Made by a program: the position numbers and the translations under genes. From Rostrohypoxylon terebratum (Eukaryota; Ascomycota; Sordariomycetes; Xylariales; Hypoxylaceae), in assembly GCA_022497145.1 (NCBI GenBank), contig MU385896.1, forward strand, positions 1 to 64,000: DNA of 64,000 nt, written 5' to 3'. Under the pieces are notes generated by a model. The model was given only the letters and a program-made list of their open reading frames with translations. It ran no database searches and was not told where the DNA came from. Positions 11,839 to 21,987 of the stretch are shown one piece after another. The first letter of the stretch is position 1, and the number at the start of each line of letters is the position of its first letter.

Positions 11839-13651
11839 GAATGATGGGGGGCCGTGGTTAGGATGGCGGCTGGGAGGTGTGACGGGTTTGCTACGGCGGC
11901 GAATGACAAGTTAGTCAGCTGGTCCGCGCACGTAAATGCATATGGTTGGCGTTTTTTTTTTTTTTTTTTCGATTTCTCACCGCACGCAAGCCAAATATCC
12001 ACGAGAACATTGCAATTTCAGGTTTGCACATCAAGGCGTCAAAGGTTCGTAGGCTTGCGGCATGCCTCGAGAATAGGTCACCAAAATTAGGTAGTCTACG
12101 TAGCTAAGAATGGCCGGTAACTAATAAAACGGTTATTTGATTGCTTACTAGCTAACGCGGAGCTTAATATGAAGCATCGGCTGAGTTGTAATCTATGCCT
12201 CCCCAACCGGATGGTCGATGTTATATGACTCGGAGCTTTCGAGATTTGCGAAGTGGTGAGTCAGATCATATAGAAAGTGCGTGGCGTCTTGTCAATATTT
12301 TATCCGCCTTACGAAACTGAGGCGAGTTGCCGCTAAGCTTTTATCCTTCGGAGAAGACGTAGCTGTCGCTAAAATTTATCAACGTAATTTCTGATCCACT
12401 TGGGGAAAAAAGGTGACTGGAAACGCAAAGAAAGGCATTGATCTCATCTATTTCCTAGCCTCGTTCCAAAGGATTGTTTATACTACCTATTTCTTACGAG
12501 AATACTTAGATACTAGGTACCTGGCAGGCATAGAATACTTACCTAGGTCCTAGGTCCTAGGTACGTATAGCGGCAGCAGCCACATGTTTCAATTCAACTA
12601 TGAGCGACCGGTGATTTCCAAGATTTCCCAGGAGTCAATTCGCAACAGATTCTTCCACCCGTGGGAAAATTTTCGATGGAAGCTCAGATGGGAACCGACT
12701 TCATAGCATATATATCCCTAGTATTCACAAAAGGTCTGTTGTTGCTATAGGCGAATTATCGCCATACCATCTAACTCCTCGACGCAGAATGGCAATTAAA
12801 CTGTGGGGGTTGCGACACTGGTTGGGAGGCTTCACTTTCCATACCTGGCACCCTCTTGCGATGGCAAGATTCCCTCGATCAATTCGGATTGGACTACGAT
12901 ATGGTACAATTAATACGACCACGAGCATATGAACGTGTTACTCGCAGCGTGGCAGATAATCGTTCAAGGATGCCTCTGTTCCAATTTGACGTCGAAATTT
13001 CATGCTCGTTTATTGATTTGCCCTCCTTGGAGGAATTAGAGAAGGCTCAAGCAAAAAAAAAAAAAAAAAAACCCTTTCTTCCTTATAGGTAAACACTGCA
13101 ACGAAGGATATATCGTCACGATGTGCAACGCCGCCCTACAGAACATTACCGCTGAGGCCGCATTCCATCCGCCCCTCCTCGGCCAGCCGAATAGATATCC
13201 GACAACCGAGACATGCATTCGGGGTACTCTCCTTCTCTAGACCAGTCAGGTTACACGAGCGGACGAGTCGATGACAGGATTCAGATCCATTCGATTTCGT
13301 CGGGCGATGTGGCGTCCGCTAGGGCATTTCGGGCACCGTCCGCATTTTCCAGGGCTGGCCAGAACTGGCGCCATTGCTTTTCGATGTCAGGGAACCGTCG
13401 TTCATAGCGAGAAATTGGGGGCGTCGACACGTCTCATGTGCCCCAAACAGGAGGGCATTCCCCGTCCTCCTTTGACGCACTCGATATCTCCCTCCTTTAA
13501 TACTATCAGCGGTGGTGTAAGTGCTACCCGTCATGTGTGCTACCATAGATCTTCCATAGGGCGGTAGATGGGAGCTGGAAAAGGAGGGAATCGTCCAAGC
13601 CGTCGAATATACGTCCTCGCTGCGAGCTCGCCCGGGGGGAAAACCTTCACG
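11839..13651. other. Intergenic rpb2-ste2
   Basis: Holds the rpb2 3' UTR (with a run of about 20 T near 11951), CCTAGG palindromes at 12541-12563, an A-run at 13053-13070 and the ste2 promoter. Short frames near 12856 and 13271 resemble nothing I know and look like chance. Confidence 0.5.
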
Positions 13652-14774
13652 ATGTCCTCGTCCTTCGATCCGCGAAGCCAAACCTTCTATATCCTTGGTC
13701 TCCCCACCGGCGGCAACAGCACGCCCCCCTTAATCCCCATATCCATGCCCGTCATCGACGCGCAACGCGTCCGCTTAGCCAACACATCGATAAACTACGG
13801 CGTGCAGCTCGGCCTCTGCCTCTTCTCCTTCCTCACGACCCTCCTACTGCTGCCCTCAAACAAGCTGCGGCGTCCCATCCACCTAGCCCAGATCTCTCTG
13901 CTCGTGACGGCGATAACCCGGCTCGCACTCCTGGTCTTGTACTTCCCGGGGCCCTTGACCGAGTACTACGTCGCGTGGACGCAGGACGCGTCAATCCTGC
14001 GGCCGGACGAGTACAATTCGACCACGGCGTCGAGCGCTCTGAGCGTCGTGCAAGTCGCTCTCCTCGAAGCGGCGCTAGCGTTACAAAGTCAGGTCCTGGT
14101 GCGGACTTGGGGGTCGCACTGCGGTTCTCGTTCTGCCCCTACTTCCGGGAGCGGGAGAAGACGGCGGGCGGGCAACTGCTGGTGGCGGTCCCTCGTCCTG
14201 ATCTTCGCCGTGATCCTCGCCATCGCCGCCGTAGTCGTCCGAGCTGTCTACGTAGCCAGGCACACGCAAGCTTTGAAGGGACACGTCTTGCCTCTCCCCG
14301 TCGATAGCGTAGGCGCAGCGGCCGTCGTGCTAGCGGCCGTCTCGGTGTTTTACTTCTGCGGCATATTCTTCGCGCACCTGACTCTGCATCTCGTGTCCAC
14401 GCGGCGCATCCTACGAGGAGAGGGAGCTAGGGGGAGAAAGTTTTCGATTACGTTGACGCTGAGAGGGAGTGGACTGTGGAAGAGGAGTAAGGGGTTGACG
14501 TCGCTAGAGATATTAGCGGTCGGAAACGGGGTCCTCATGTTGGCGCCTTGTAAGTTGCTCTCTCTCTCTCTCTCTCTCTCTCTCAGTCAGTTAAGAGTAA
14601 TGGAGACGCGGACACAGAACTAACAACACCGGTGTAGGCCTCTTCGCGGGCCTCGACGTCGCGGCCGGACCCCTTAATACTCACGTGCTTCCGTTCGACG
14701 CCGGGTCCTGGGTAGGTACGCTCGTGGCGGCTGGGCTACCGCTCATTAGCGTAGCTGCCTTCTACCGTGGATAG
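13652..14774 (+). CDS. ste2: Alpha-factor pheromone receptor (Ste2/PRE-2 type GPCR)
   Basis: Exons 13652-14549 and 14638-14774 give 344 residues with seven hydrophobic segments. The class is shown by the N-terminus SSFDPRSQTFYI, TM1 NTSINYGVQLG, TM2-3 with LVLYFPGPLTEYY, and TM6-7 with LAPCLFAGLDV and the LPLIS proline motif. The protein should sit in the plasma membrane and signal through a heterotrimeric G protein in mating or chemotropism. The start matches the MSSSFDP end of relatives; an in-frame ATG at 13568 would add 28 residues. The 88 bp intron holds a (CT)14 tract and an ACTAAC branch site. The frame stops right after TM7, so the usual cytoplasmic tail is missing. A hydrophilic acidic frame continues in another phase to 14931, which suggests a missed intron or an indel. 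Confidence 0.88.
14558..14585 (+). repeat. (CT)n microsatellite in the ste2 intron
   Basis: A run of about 14 CT units starts just after the GTAAGT donor of the ste2 intron and accounts for much of its 88 bp. Confidence 0.9.
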
Positions 14775-14931
14775 CAGTCGGTATTGGCGTTCGAGGTTTC
14801 CTGCAGACGACGACCTGGACGACCTTGAGATGGGAAGCAGGGCGATAGAAATCGAGGACTCAGGAGAAACGTGTGCAAGGGGCGGAGAGCACAAGGCGAA
14901 GGATATACCGTGCTGCTGTAGAACGTGCTGA

Positions 14932-15391
14932 ACGTGCTGTAAGATAGAGGGGGGGGAAGGGGGGGAAGGGGGGGATCCAGCCCCGGCTGTAACAAATATC
15001 ATTTTATTTTCACGCGAACCGGTTAGAATATGATACATCATGGACGTTTTCGCTAAGCTCAATATATGATGAACGACGATCCTTACCTGTTCTAACGATA
15101 GGTCAACGATATGACGATAACGTTGAGAACATCCATCATAGGCGCGGGTTGGAATATCAAAATTTGATGTCACGACGCTCGCACGAGTTTCAGTGGTCTT
15201 TTTAAGTTGGTCTTCACAATTCGTTAGATTTTTGGGTCTACCTTGTGGCAGCAACCTAGTAGCAACGCAACTTTCTAAATATTTTCGTTGCCGGCCACGT
15301 CGATTGCTATGTCCCTTAGTAAAAGCTCAAATGACAAGCCCATCCATACGCCCAGTCAATGACCGATATCGACACCCCCCTGGAAAAGGAT
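14932..15391. other. Convergent intergenic ste2/cpc-2
   Basis: 3' flanks of two convergent genes. It has a G-rich run (GGGGGGGAAGG repeated, 14949-14974) and AT-rich sequence; no gene is seen. Confidence 0.5.
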
Positions 15392-16948
15392 CTATGCCCT
15401 CGACATGACACCCCATGCACGGATAATGTTGTCGGTGTAACCAGCGAACAGGGTCTGGCCGTCCGCGCTCCAAGCCAAGCTCACACACTCGGGTTCCCGG
15501 CTCTTCTTGCCGACGGAGGTGAACTCGGGCTTCAACTCGTCGACCTTGCTCTTCTTCTCCAGGTCGAAGATGATGATGCTGCTGGCCGTGGCGGCGCAGA
15601 GCCAGTATCGGTTAGGAGAGAAAACGAGGGCGTGGATCTCGTCGCCGGCGTTGAGGGAGTATAGGTGCTTCGACTCGTTCAAGTCCCACAGCATGGTGGT
15701 GCCGTCCTTGCCACCGGAGGCGCACAGCGATCCGTCGGGGGAGATGGTGACGGTGTTGATGTAGCCGGTGTGGCCGATGTGGTCGGTTTGTAGCTTGCAG
15801 GTAGAGAGTTCCCAGACCTAAGACAGTAGGTGTTAGTAGTCGGATCGAATGCTATGAACTACCTCGCGCGAGAGTAGGGGAGAGAGAGATGAATAGCGAG
15901 GTACGTATCATCAGGGCATTGGTGTTTTAGGATGTCTCATGGCTTGCGAGCAAGCTCTGAAGTAGCAAATACTTTGATATGCAGAACATCATGTGAAAGT
16001 AACTCGCATGCTCTCTCTCCCCCGTCGTGGAAAAGGTCGGTGATTGTTGGCCTACCTTGACGAGCTTGTCCCAGCTGCTGGAGACGATGACGGGGTTCTG
16101 GGGGTTAGGGCTGAAGCGGACGCAGGACACCCATTCGGTGTGTCCCTTGTCGGTGATGGTGAACTTGCAGTCACCTAGAGTGTTCCATAGCTTGATGGTT
16201 CGGTCGCGGGAGCCGGAGACGATCTGTCGGTTGTCGGCAGAGAAGGAGACGGAGAGGACGTCGTTGGTGTGGCCGACGAATCGCCGGGTGGTGGTGCCGG
16301 TGGCGAGCTCCCAGAGTCGCAGGGTCTTGTCCCAGGAAGCAGACAGAGCGTAGGCGCCGTCGGAGGAGATGACCTAAGTACCCAAACCCGTCAGCGAAAA
16401 AAAAGGGGGAAAAAAAAAAAGCTTTCTTGTTTCGTTTATCCGTGTGATAGGATCGTATGGCGGGGTAGGTTGATATAGGAACGATAGAGGTGACATACAC
16501 AGTCGGAGACGATGTGGGAGTGGCCGTGCAGAGATCGCTTAGGGTATCCGTATTGCGACTCGTCGCGGGTGAGGTTCCAGATGATTAGGGTCTTGTCACG
16601 GCTACCGGAGAGTAGCATATTGGGGCTATATCGCGTATGTAAGCTTCCGACCGTAGATCGTGTATGAATGATATAAATCATATAGGCGGTCATACTTCTC
16701 CATGGAGGTAGCCAAGCTGGTAACCCAGCCATTCTGTTGATATAGAACGTTAGTTACTGCTTGTATTGATATTTGACTTGTCCAGATTTGAAAATTATTC
16801 CGCTGCGTCTTCTCATATTCGCATCTTCGCATCTTCGCATTTTCGCATCGCATCTTTTTCCGGTTCTGGATATCTTGGGTCCAATTGAAATTTGAATTGA
16901 ACTTACGTGGCCCTCTAGGGTTCCCTTGAGAATGAGTTGCTCGGCCAT
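15392..16948 (-). CDS. cpc-2: CPC-2/RACK1 WD40 ribosome-associated protein
   Basis: Exons 16948-16907, 16733-16696, 16625-16499, 16373-16056 and 15817-15392 give 316 residues, the canonical length. It is a seven-bladed WD40 propeller bound to the 40S head near the mRNA exit; in fungi it acts in translational control, amino-acid starvation responses and development. Visible blades include GSRDKTLIIWNLTRDE, SASWDKTLRLWEL, GSRDRTIKLWNTLGDCK, SSSWDKLVKVWEL and GGKDGTTMLWDLNESKHLYS, and the C-terminus DNIIRAWGVMSRA is near invariant. The start MAEQLILKGTLEGH is conserved. Introns are 173, 70, 125 and 238 bp, long for this window; the last carries a U24-like snoRNA, as in the yeast orthologue ASC1. 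Confidence 0.97.
15906..15997 (-). ncRNA. snR24: U24-like (snR24) C/D-box snoRNA in the cpc-2 intron
   Basis: In the last intron of cpc-2, read on the minus strand, there is a C box ATGATGT (15992-15986), the guide TATTTGCTACTTCAGA (15971-15956), a C'-like ATGAGACAT, a second guide region with CACCAA, and a D box CTGA (15914-15911). TATTTGCTAC is complementary to GTAGCAAATA in large-subunit rRNA, the known U24 target, so it should guide 2'-O-methylation there. From memory, yeast snR24 is encoded in the intron of the orthologous gene ASC1, so both sequence and host agree. It is probably released from the spliced lariat. Ends are estimated at about five bases outside the boxes. Confidence 0.85.
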
Positions 16949-17929
16949 GATGGAGGGATACTCTAATCTGTCGCGCGAAGTTCACCTTGTTCTGGGAAAA
17001 GAGGCGGAAGGGAGAAGGGAGAAGGGGGAGAAAGAAATGGTGTGGGCTTCGCTAGGGGATGGTCGATGTTTGAAAGTTCGTTTGAAAGTACCTTCCTTTC
17101 CTTTGCTTGCTGGAAATTTTCCCCCGATAAAATTTGTGTGCGATCTCTTTAGGGTAAAAGTGCTTGGCTCCTTCCCTTAGCCTTGCCTTAGCGGGGCTCC
17201 GCCCAATCAGCTGAACGAATTCCGAATAAGCTTCGCCAACTGCGAGACACACATCCAGTGATCCACCAACTGGCAGGTACCGATTGACTTCCGTCACTTA
17301 TGCAATCAACATATGTCTGGATCCAAGGTAGTAGGACCTCAGGCTTTAAGGGATCATAGGCGTTGGATCTGAGAGGCAGGTATGGAAATGACCTCGTCCA
17401 AGACAGACAGGCCCATCCGATATATAACACTGCTCTTATCGTTCTTCAGATAATACTAAGGTGAGGACAGTTTCTGGAAGACGACGATATAATCAGGAAG
17501 GCAACTCATAGTCAATAACACACAAATCAGGCAATTTACCAAATTTTTCGTTAAATTCATCCGTGTAAAAACACTGCGAACAGCCGCATGCTCTTTGGGT
17601 ATCTTGATGGCAAAGCCTCAACTCCAGAAATCATGCATCCTCTCCAAAACTCGAACGTCCAGAGTCCCTCCCTTCCAACGCCAGCAGATCGAAAATATCT
17701 CCTTTCCCGTCTGCGGAAGACAGGGCTCGATGAGATTGCCGCGTCGATTTACGCGAGTGACGCTGCTCATCCTATAGCCTGGTTAGATGACCGTAGCATC
17801 CATCCAAATACGTTGGTAACATCTTACCAAAACGATACCCTTACTAGTAATGACACCGGAAATCATCAATACACGCCCAAGCGAACCCCGTTCTTGCCAG
17901 GTAGGTTGCTCCAGGTGATCGTGGTCTAA
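16949..17929. other. Intergenic cpc-2/taf8
   Basis: Contains the cpc-2 promoter (minus strand) and the taf8 3' end. One open frame of 113 codons from an ATG at 17588 to 17929 on the plus strand ends just before the taf8 stop. It resembles nothing I know and is probably chance, though a small gene cannot be excluded. Confidence 0.4.
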
Positions 17930-18922
17930 TCAGGTGAGGACGCTGGGGCCATCGGCCTGAGCTCGTCGGCCGGGCTTATGTACACTCTTTCGGCCATGCT
18001 GAGCACCGTAATTGACGATTGTGCTATGATCGGCAATTTCTAGCGCACGGCCGGCGTGGTCGACATCCGGGAGGAGAACCGTCATCATCTTCTCCCACGT
18101 AGTATGCCGCTCTCTGCTCATAGGATTGCTCTGAGCGATAGCCTTGATCTCCTTTTGGCGCCGGATTCTAGCAGCCCGGTTGATGTTCCGCAACGCCCGC
18201 TCGCCCTTCCTCGCGTCCACCTCGGCCTGGGCCTGCTCCTTACTGCAATCGACCGCGTGGTGGTAGGGGGTAAATTTATACGCGTAAGGACTTGGCAGCG
18301 TAGGGAAGTGCTTGGGGATCCAGGGTCGCTCGTCCTTCTCCTTCTGGCCGGACAGTTCGTCGCCCAAGAACGGCCGAGGCTTGAGAAATTGCTGAACGTC
18401 CTCTTTGATAGGATTGAAGAAGGACGGTTCAAGCACGTCTTTCGGGACGGAGTGTTTCACCTGCGGCTCTAGCGACGACAGGGAAATGTTTGCCTTTGCA
18501 AGGGCATACTCGAAGTCTTGAGGAATCGGATCGTTCCTTCGTGCCCCATTGGCGCTTCTCTTGATATGTCCTAGGAGGTGAACGAGGTCTGAGAAGGATT
18601 AGAATAACAGCTCTCCAGCAGATGGCTGCCATATTGTGCACGTACATGACTCCGCGGCTGTGGTGAAAGCCTCCAACGCGTCCCCCTTGGAGCTATGGAA
18701 GCCCGCTTGCTGTAGCTGAAGACCGATCGAGCGCTTTAAGCCGTCCCTTCCAAGGTCATGGACAGTAGGACCGCTGTCCACCTTGCAACCCAGCCTTCCC
18801 GGCGACGCCGCATTCGGAGTGAGAGAGCGCGAGGCCGCATCGGCAGTCTTCTGGCGCTTGGATTGGTGGCCTTGACTCCTCTCGCTGCCGCCGGTGCTAG
18901 GACGCTTTCGCGAAGTATCCAT
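17930..18922 (-). CDS. taf8: TFIID subunit TAF8
   Basis: Exons 18922-18646 and 18588-17930 give 311 residues. TAF8 pairs with TAF10 through a histone fold and links it to TAF2 within TFIID. After a basic, low-complexity N-terminus (RKRPSTGG, KSKRQK-like) the histone fold runs from about residue 58 (LKRSIGLQLQQAGFHSSKGD) through AAESYLVHLLGHIKRSA to RRNDPIPQDFEYALAKANIS. The TAF8 C-terminal domain follows, with FLGDELSGQKEKDERPWIPK and HFPTLPSPYAYKFTPY. The 57 bp intron splits the tyrosine codon of the fold (donor GTACGT, acceptor CTCAG). The ATG at 18922 is the first in frame. The end is basic and probably disordered. Confidence 0.93.
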
Positions 18923-20649
18923 GGCGTTCAGCTTCGTCGGATGTGATTCCGGACGGGGGAATATTGTAGCATATGCGTATATATCTATGAAAGCGATACT
19001 CTAACGACGTAAGATGTATCTATAGAAGGGGCGTATCTCTAGCGTTTCGTGGTGGAGGTAAGAAAGTGTAGTATTTAGATCAGCAAACTTGTCGGCTGAT
19101 GATCGCTCCTTTCCGCAAAAATCAATGGATTATGCGAGGCTCGGTGGAAAAAGTGATTCAATCGCGAAGTCGGGAAATTGAGGTCATCGACTCAAAGCGC
19201 TGTGGGAGGGCAAGTAGAGAACATGTATGAATAGGCCGAAGGCAATATTTGTAATAAATCGTTTACGTTCGCAAAGCGCGAGCTCGAGAACTTAGGTAAA
19301 GGATTCGCGACGCGTACGCGATGGACGAGAAGATTCGTTCGGCTGGTATTTTTTTATCTCTAGTTTTAGTCATCTACGCATTCGTGGATCTATTTGCTTG
19401 ACAGCGGAGTGGGCATTGCAGAGCTACCTACGTTGGTGGAGGTGTAGGTGATGGTGATGGTGATGATGTATGCAATGATACGCAGTACCGCAAATCCGGA
19501 TCAGACGTCGAGTCACTTCGGAGAGGGCATGTATATGTGTATGTATCGTGAACTGGCAAGGGATTGTTGATGTAAGAGTGTAAGAGTGGAGGGTAAGAAG
19601 CAATTAACGTGCTACTCGAAAGACGTGGGCTAGACTTAGACTTAGACTAGACTCGCAAAAGGGAGATGCTGAAAATATCTAATTCTTAAGATAATATCGA
19701 ACACTGAGGTTAAAGATGGATGTTTGCAGTGCACCCGTCAATCTCCTCAATGTCAATGCTCAGTGGCTCAGTGGCTCAGTGTTCATCACAAAGTTGCACA
19801 GTTGCACAGTTGCAAGGTTTAGGAAAGCTGGAGCTGGGTGTACGCTAAAGTGGATACCTAGTACTCAGGTACTTCCAGCATAAGTGCGGCTGATACATGG
19901 GCAGTGTGGCTTGAACATCTCACAGTACATACTAGGTAGTACTTAGTACCTACTAGTACTATTATACTGCTGCGGGGTGGGTTGGTGTGATTGGAAAGTG
20001 CCAACCTTTTTTTTTTCTTTCTTTTTTTTTAGAGGAAAAAAAAAACTCGTAACAACATTGAAAACCAAAATGACCCTCACAATACATCTGACAATACCCA
20101 TCTTCATTTTAACCTGACATGACTCAGGAATGATGAATCAATATGAGGGGAATCACTTTTTTTATATACTAATATATGAGGCTATAAAGTACATAGTGAA
20201 GAATAGATGAAATTCACCTGAAAATATGAAATATTGAGGAATCTTCTACGAAGTACCACAATCTTATTAGTCAAGTCTTAGCCATCGTGATTATATCAAG
20301 ACACCATGGCCATTTACTCTATATTTAGTATACCTAGTATAATTGGTATTTGGTATATTTGGTCCAGATCTCAAGATGGCCTCCGAAATTAAGTCTAGCA
20401 TAAATACCACGTAAACATTGAGTCGACGGTTGAATTGACGATAATATTCTATCAGATGAATTAAATACGGGACCCGCCTGCTTCGCCCTTGTGGTCCCAT
20501 CTCATATCCTGGCTGAATTGTTTTCTTACTACCTACTACCTACTACCTACTACCTTCTTCCTACCCTTTGACAAATAAATAAATAAAAATCAGTGAGAAC
20601 ATCAGTGCCTGGCAAACATGAGGTGAACCGGATCAAAGCTCAACTAAGG
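18923..20649. other. Divergent intergenic taf8/LRR kinase
   Basis: Promoter region of two divergent genes, AT-rich with short repeats: GGCTCAGT near 19760, GTTGCACA near 19790, a T/A-rich block at 20005-20045, and four TACTACC units at 20527-20553. No other gene is seen. A GTG-started in-frame extension of the kinase begins at 20593 but has no ATG. Confidence 0.45.
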
Positions 20650-21987
20650 ATGCATCAACTCGCCAACTGGAAAGAAAACGGGGGCTCAGAGAGCGAGACC
20701 AAGTTGAAGATCTCAAAGCCCCTGGACCGCTTCCCAATGGAGATTTATCGTTTCGCCGATTCTCTCGAGCATCTCGACCTCTCAGGCACGGGATTGTCGG
20801 CCCTACCAGATGACTTCGGTCGCCTGAAGAGGCTCAAGATCGCTTTCTTCTCTGATTGCAACTTCGCCGTCTTTCCTAAGCAGTTAGCCTCATGTCCCGA
20901 GCTCGAGATGGTCGCGTTTCGCAGCAACCAGATGGTCGAGATCCCGGAGGATTCTTTGCCGCCGAGGTTACGCTGGCTGATCCTCACCAACAACCGGATA
21001 CGGGCGCTTCCCGAGGACATTGGTCGATGCTGGCGCCTCCAGAAGTGCATGCTAGCCGGCAACCAGCTGCGCTGCCTGCCGGACGAGATGGCCGCATGTA
21101 GGAAACTCGGTCTGCTACGACTCTCGGCCAATTGTTTTGAAGAATTGCCAGGCTGGCTATTCGACCTACCGGAATTGGCCTTCCTGTCCTTTGCCGGAAA
21201 TCCGTGTTGCTCGTTGCCTGCGACGTCGAAGGATGGCCGTGACACCACACCGACCAGCTCTCTCCCCGACGTTAGCTGGACAGATCTCGATATCCGCGAT
21301 CTCCTCGGCGAGGGCGCATCGGGCACGATCTCGAAGGGGTCGTGGAACGGCATCGGTCAGGTAGAGGAGGTGGCCGTCAAGCTGTTCAAAGGCGATGTGA
21401 CGAGCGACGGAACGCCAGCCGACGAGATGGAAGCGTGCATGAGGGCCGGGTCGCATACAAATCTCATAGATCCTCTGGGGAAGATTACTGATCATCCCAC
21501 CAAGGAAGGGCTCGTAATGCAACTTATCCCGCCGTGTTACAACACTTTGGGACAGCCGCCGTCTTTGCAGTCCTGCACGAGGGATTGCTTCTCGCACGAG
21601 ATCAACTTGACCACGCGCCAGGGTCTAAGAATCCTCCAAGGCGTCGCTAGCGCGGCGAGACATCTGCACGAACGAGGCGTGGTGCACGGCGACCTGTACG
21701 CGCACAACATACTCTATAACGAAGAGGGGCACGCATTCCTAGGCGACTTCGGCGCCGCTTCTATATACGGGAACATAAATCACAGGAAGGTAGAGCGGCT
21801 CGAGGTGCTCGCCTTCGCTCACCTGATCGAAGACGTTTGGAGCATCACGAGGCACAGGTTCGACGAGGGAGAACTGAGAATTGCGATGCTCCTCGCGGCT
21901 CTACGTCGACGATGCTCAGATCCTGCCAGCGACCGGCGGCCAGACTTCTGCGAGATCAGCCGGCAGTTGAGCGCGATGGAACAATAG
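20650..21987 (+). CDS. Leucine-rich repeat protein kinase, bacterial-type architecture
   Basis: Intronless, 445 residues from the ATG at 20650. The first half holds about six leucine-rich repeats (LEHLDLSGTGLSALPDDFG, LRWLILTNNRIRALPEDIG, LPELAFLSFAGNP). The second is a compact protein kinase: glycine loop LGEGASGTISKG (about 218-229), lysine K244 in VAVKLFKG, catalytic VHGDLYAHN with D348 and N353, and metal-binding D366 in GDFGAAS. HGD replaces the common HRD. The order, length, and motifs SCTRD, GVASAARHLHERG and HGDLYAHNIL match the LRR-containing protein kinase family I know from many proteobacteria. No signal peptide or membrane segment is visible, so it is probably cytosolic. Substrate is unknown. 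The reading frame stays open upstream without an ATG, so a short 5' exon remains possible. Confidence 0.85.
   Translation: MHQLANWKENGGSESETKLKISKPLDRFPMEIYRFADSLEHLDLSGTGLSALPDDFGRLKRLKIAFFSDCNFAVFPKQLASCPELEMVAFRSNQMVEIPEDSLPPRLRWLILTNNRIRALPEDIGRCWRLQKCMLAGNQLRCLPDEMAACRKLGLLRLSANCFEELPGWLFDLPELAFLSFAGNPCCSLPATSKDGRDTTPTSSLPDVSWTDLDIRDLLGEGASGTISKGSWNGIGQVEEVAVKLFKGDVTSDGTPADEMEACMRAGSHTNLIDPLGKITDHPTKEGLVMQLIPPCYNTLGQPPSLQSCTRDCFSHEINLTTRQGLRILQGVASAARHLHERGVVHGDLYAHNILYNEEGHAFLGDFGAASIYGNINHRKVERLEVLAFAHLIEDVWSITRHRFDEGELRIAMLLAALRRRCSDPASDRRPDFCEISRQLSAMEQ

Noticed and set aside
16734..16906. snoRNA in the first cpc-2 intron
   Set aside because: It has GATGCGAA-type repeats but no C box (RTGATGA) or D box in suitable positions; only the last intron carries them.
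17588..17929. 113-codon ATG-started frame between cpc-2 and taf8
   Set aside because: No recognisable motif and no conserved features; listed only within the intergenic entry.
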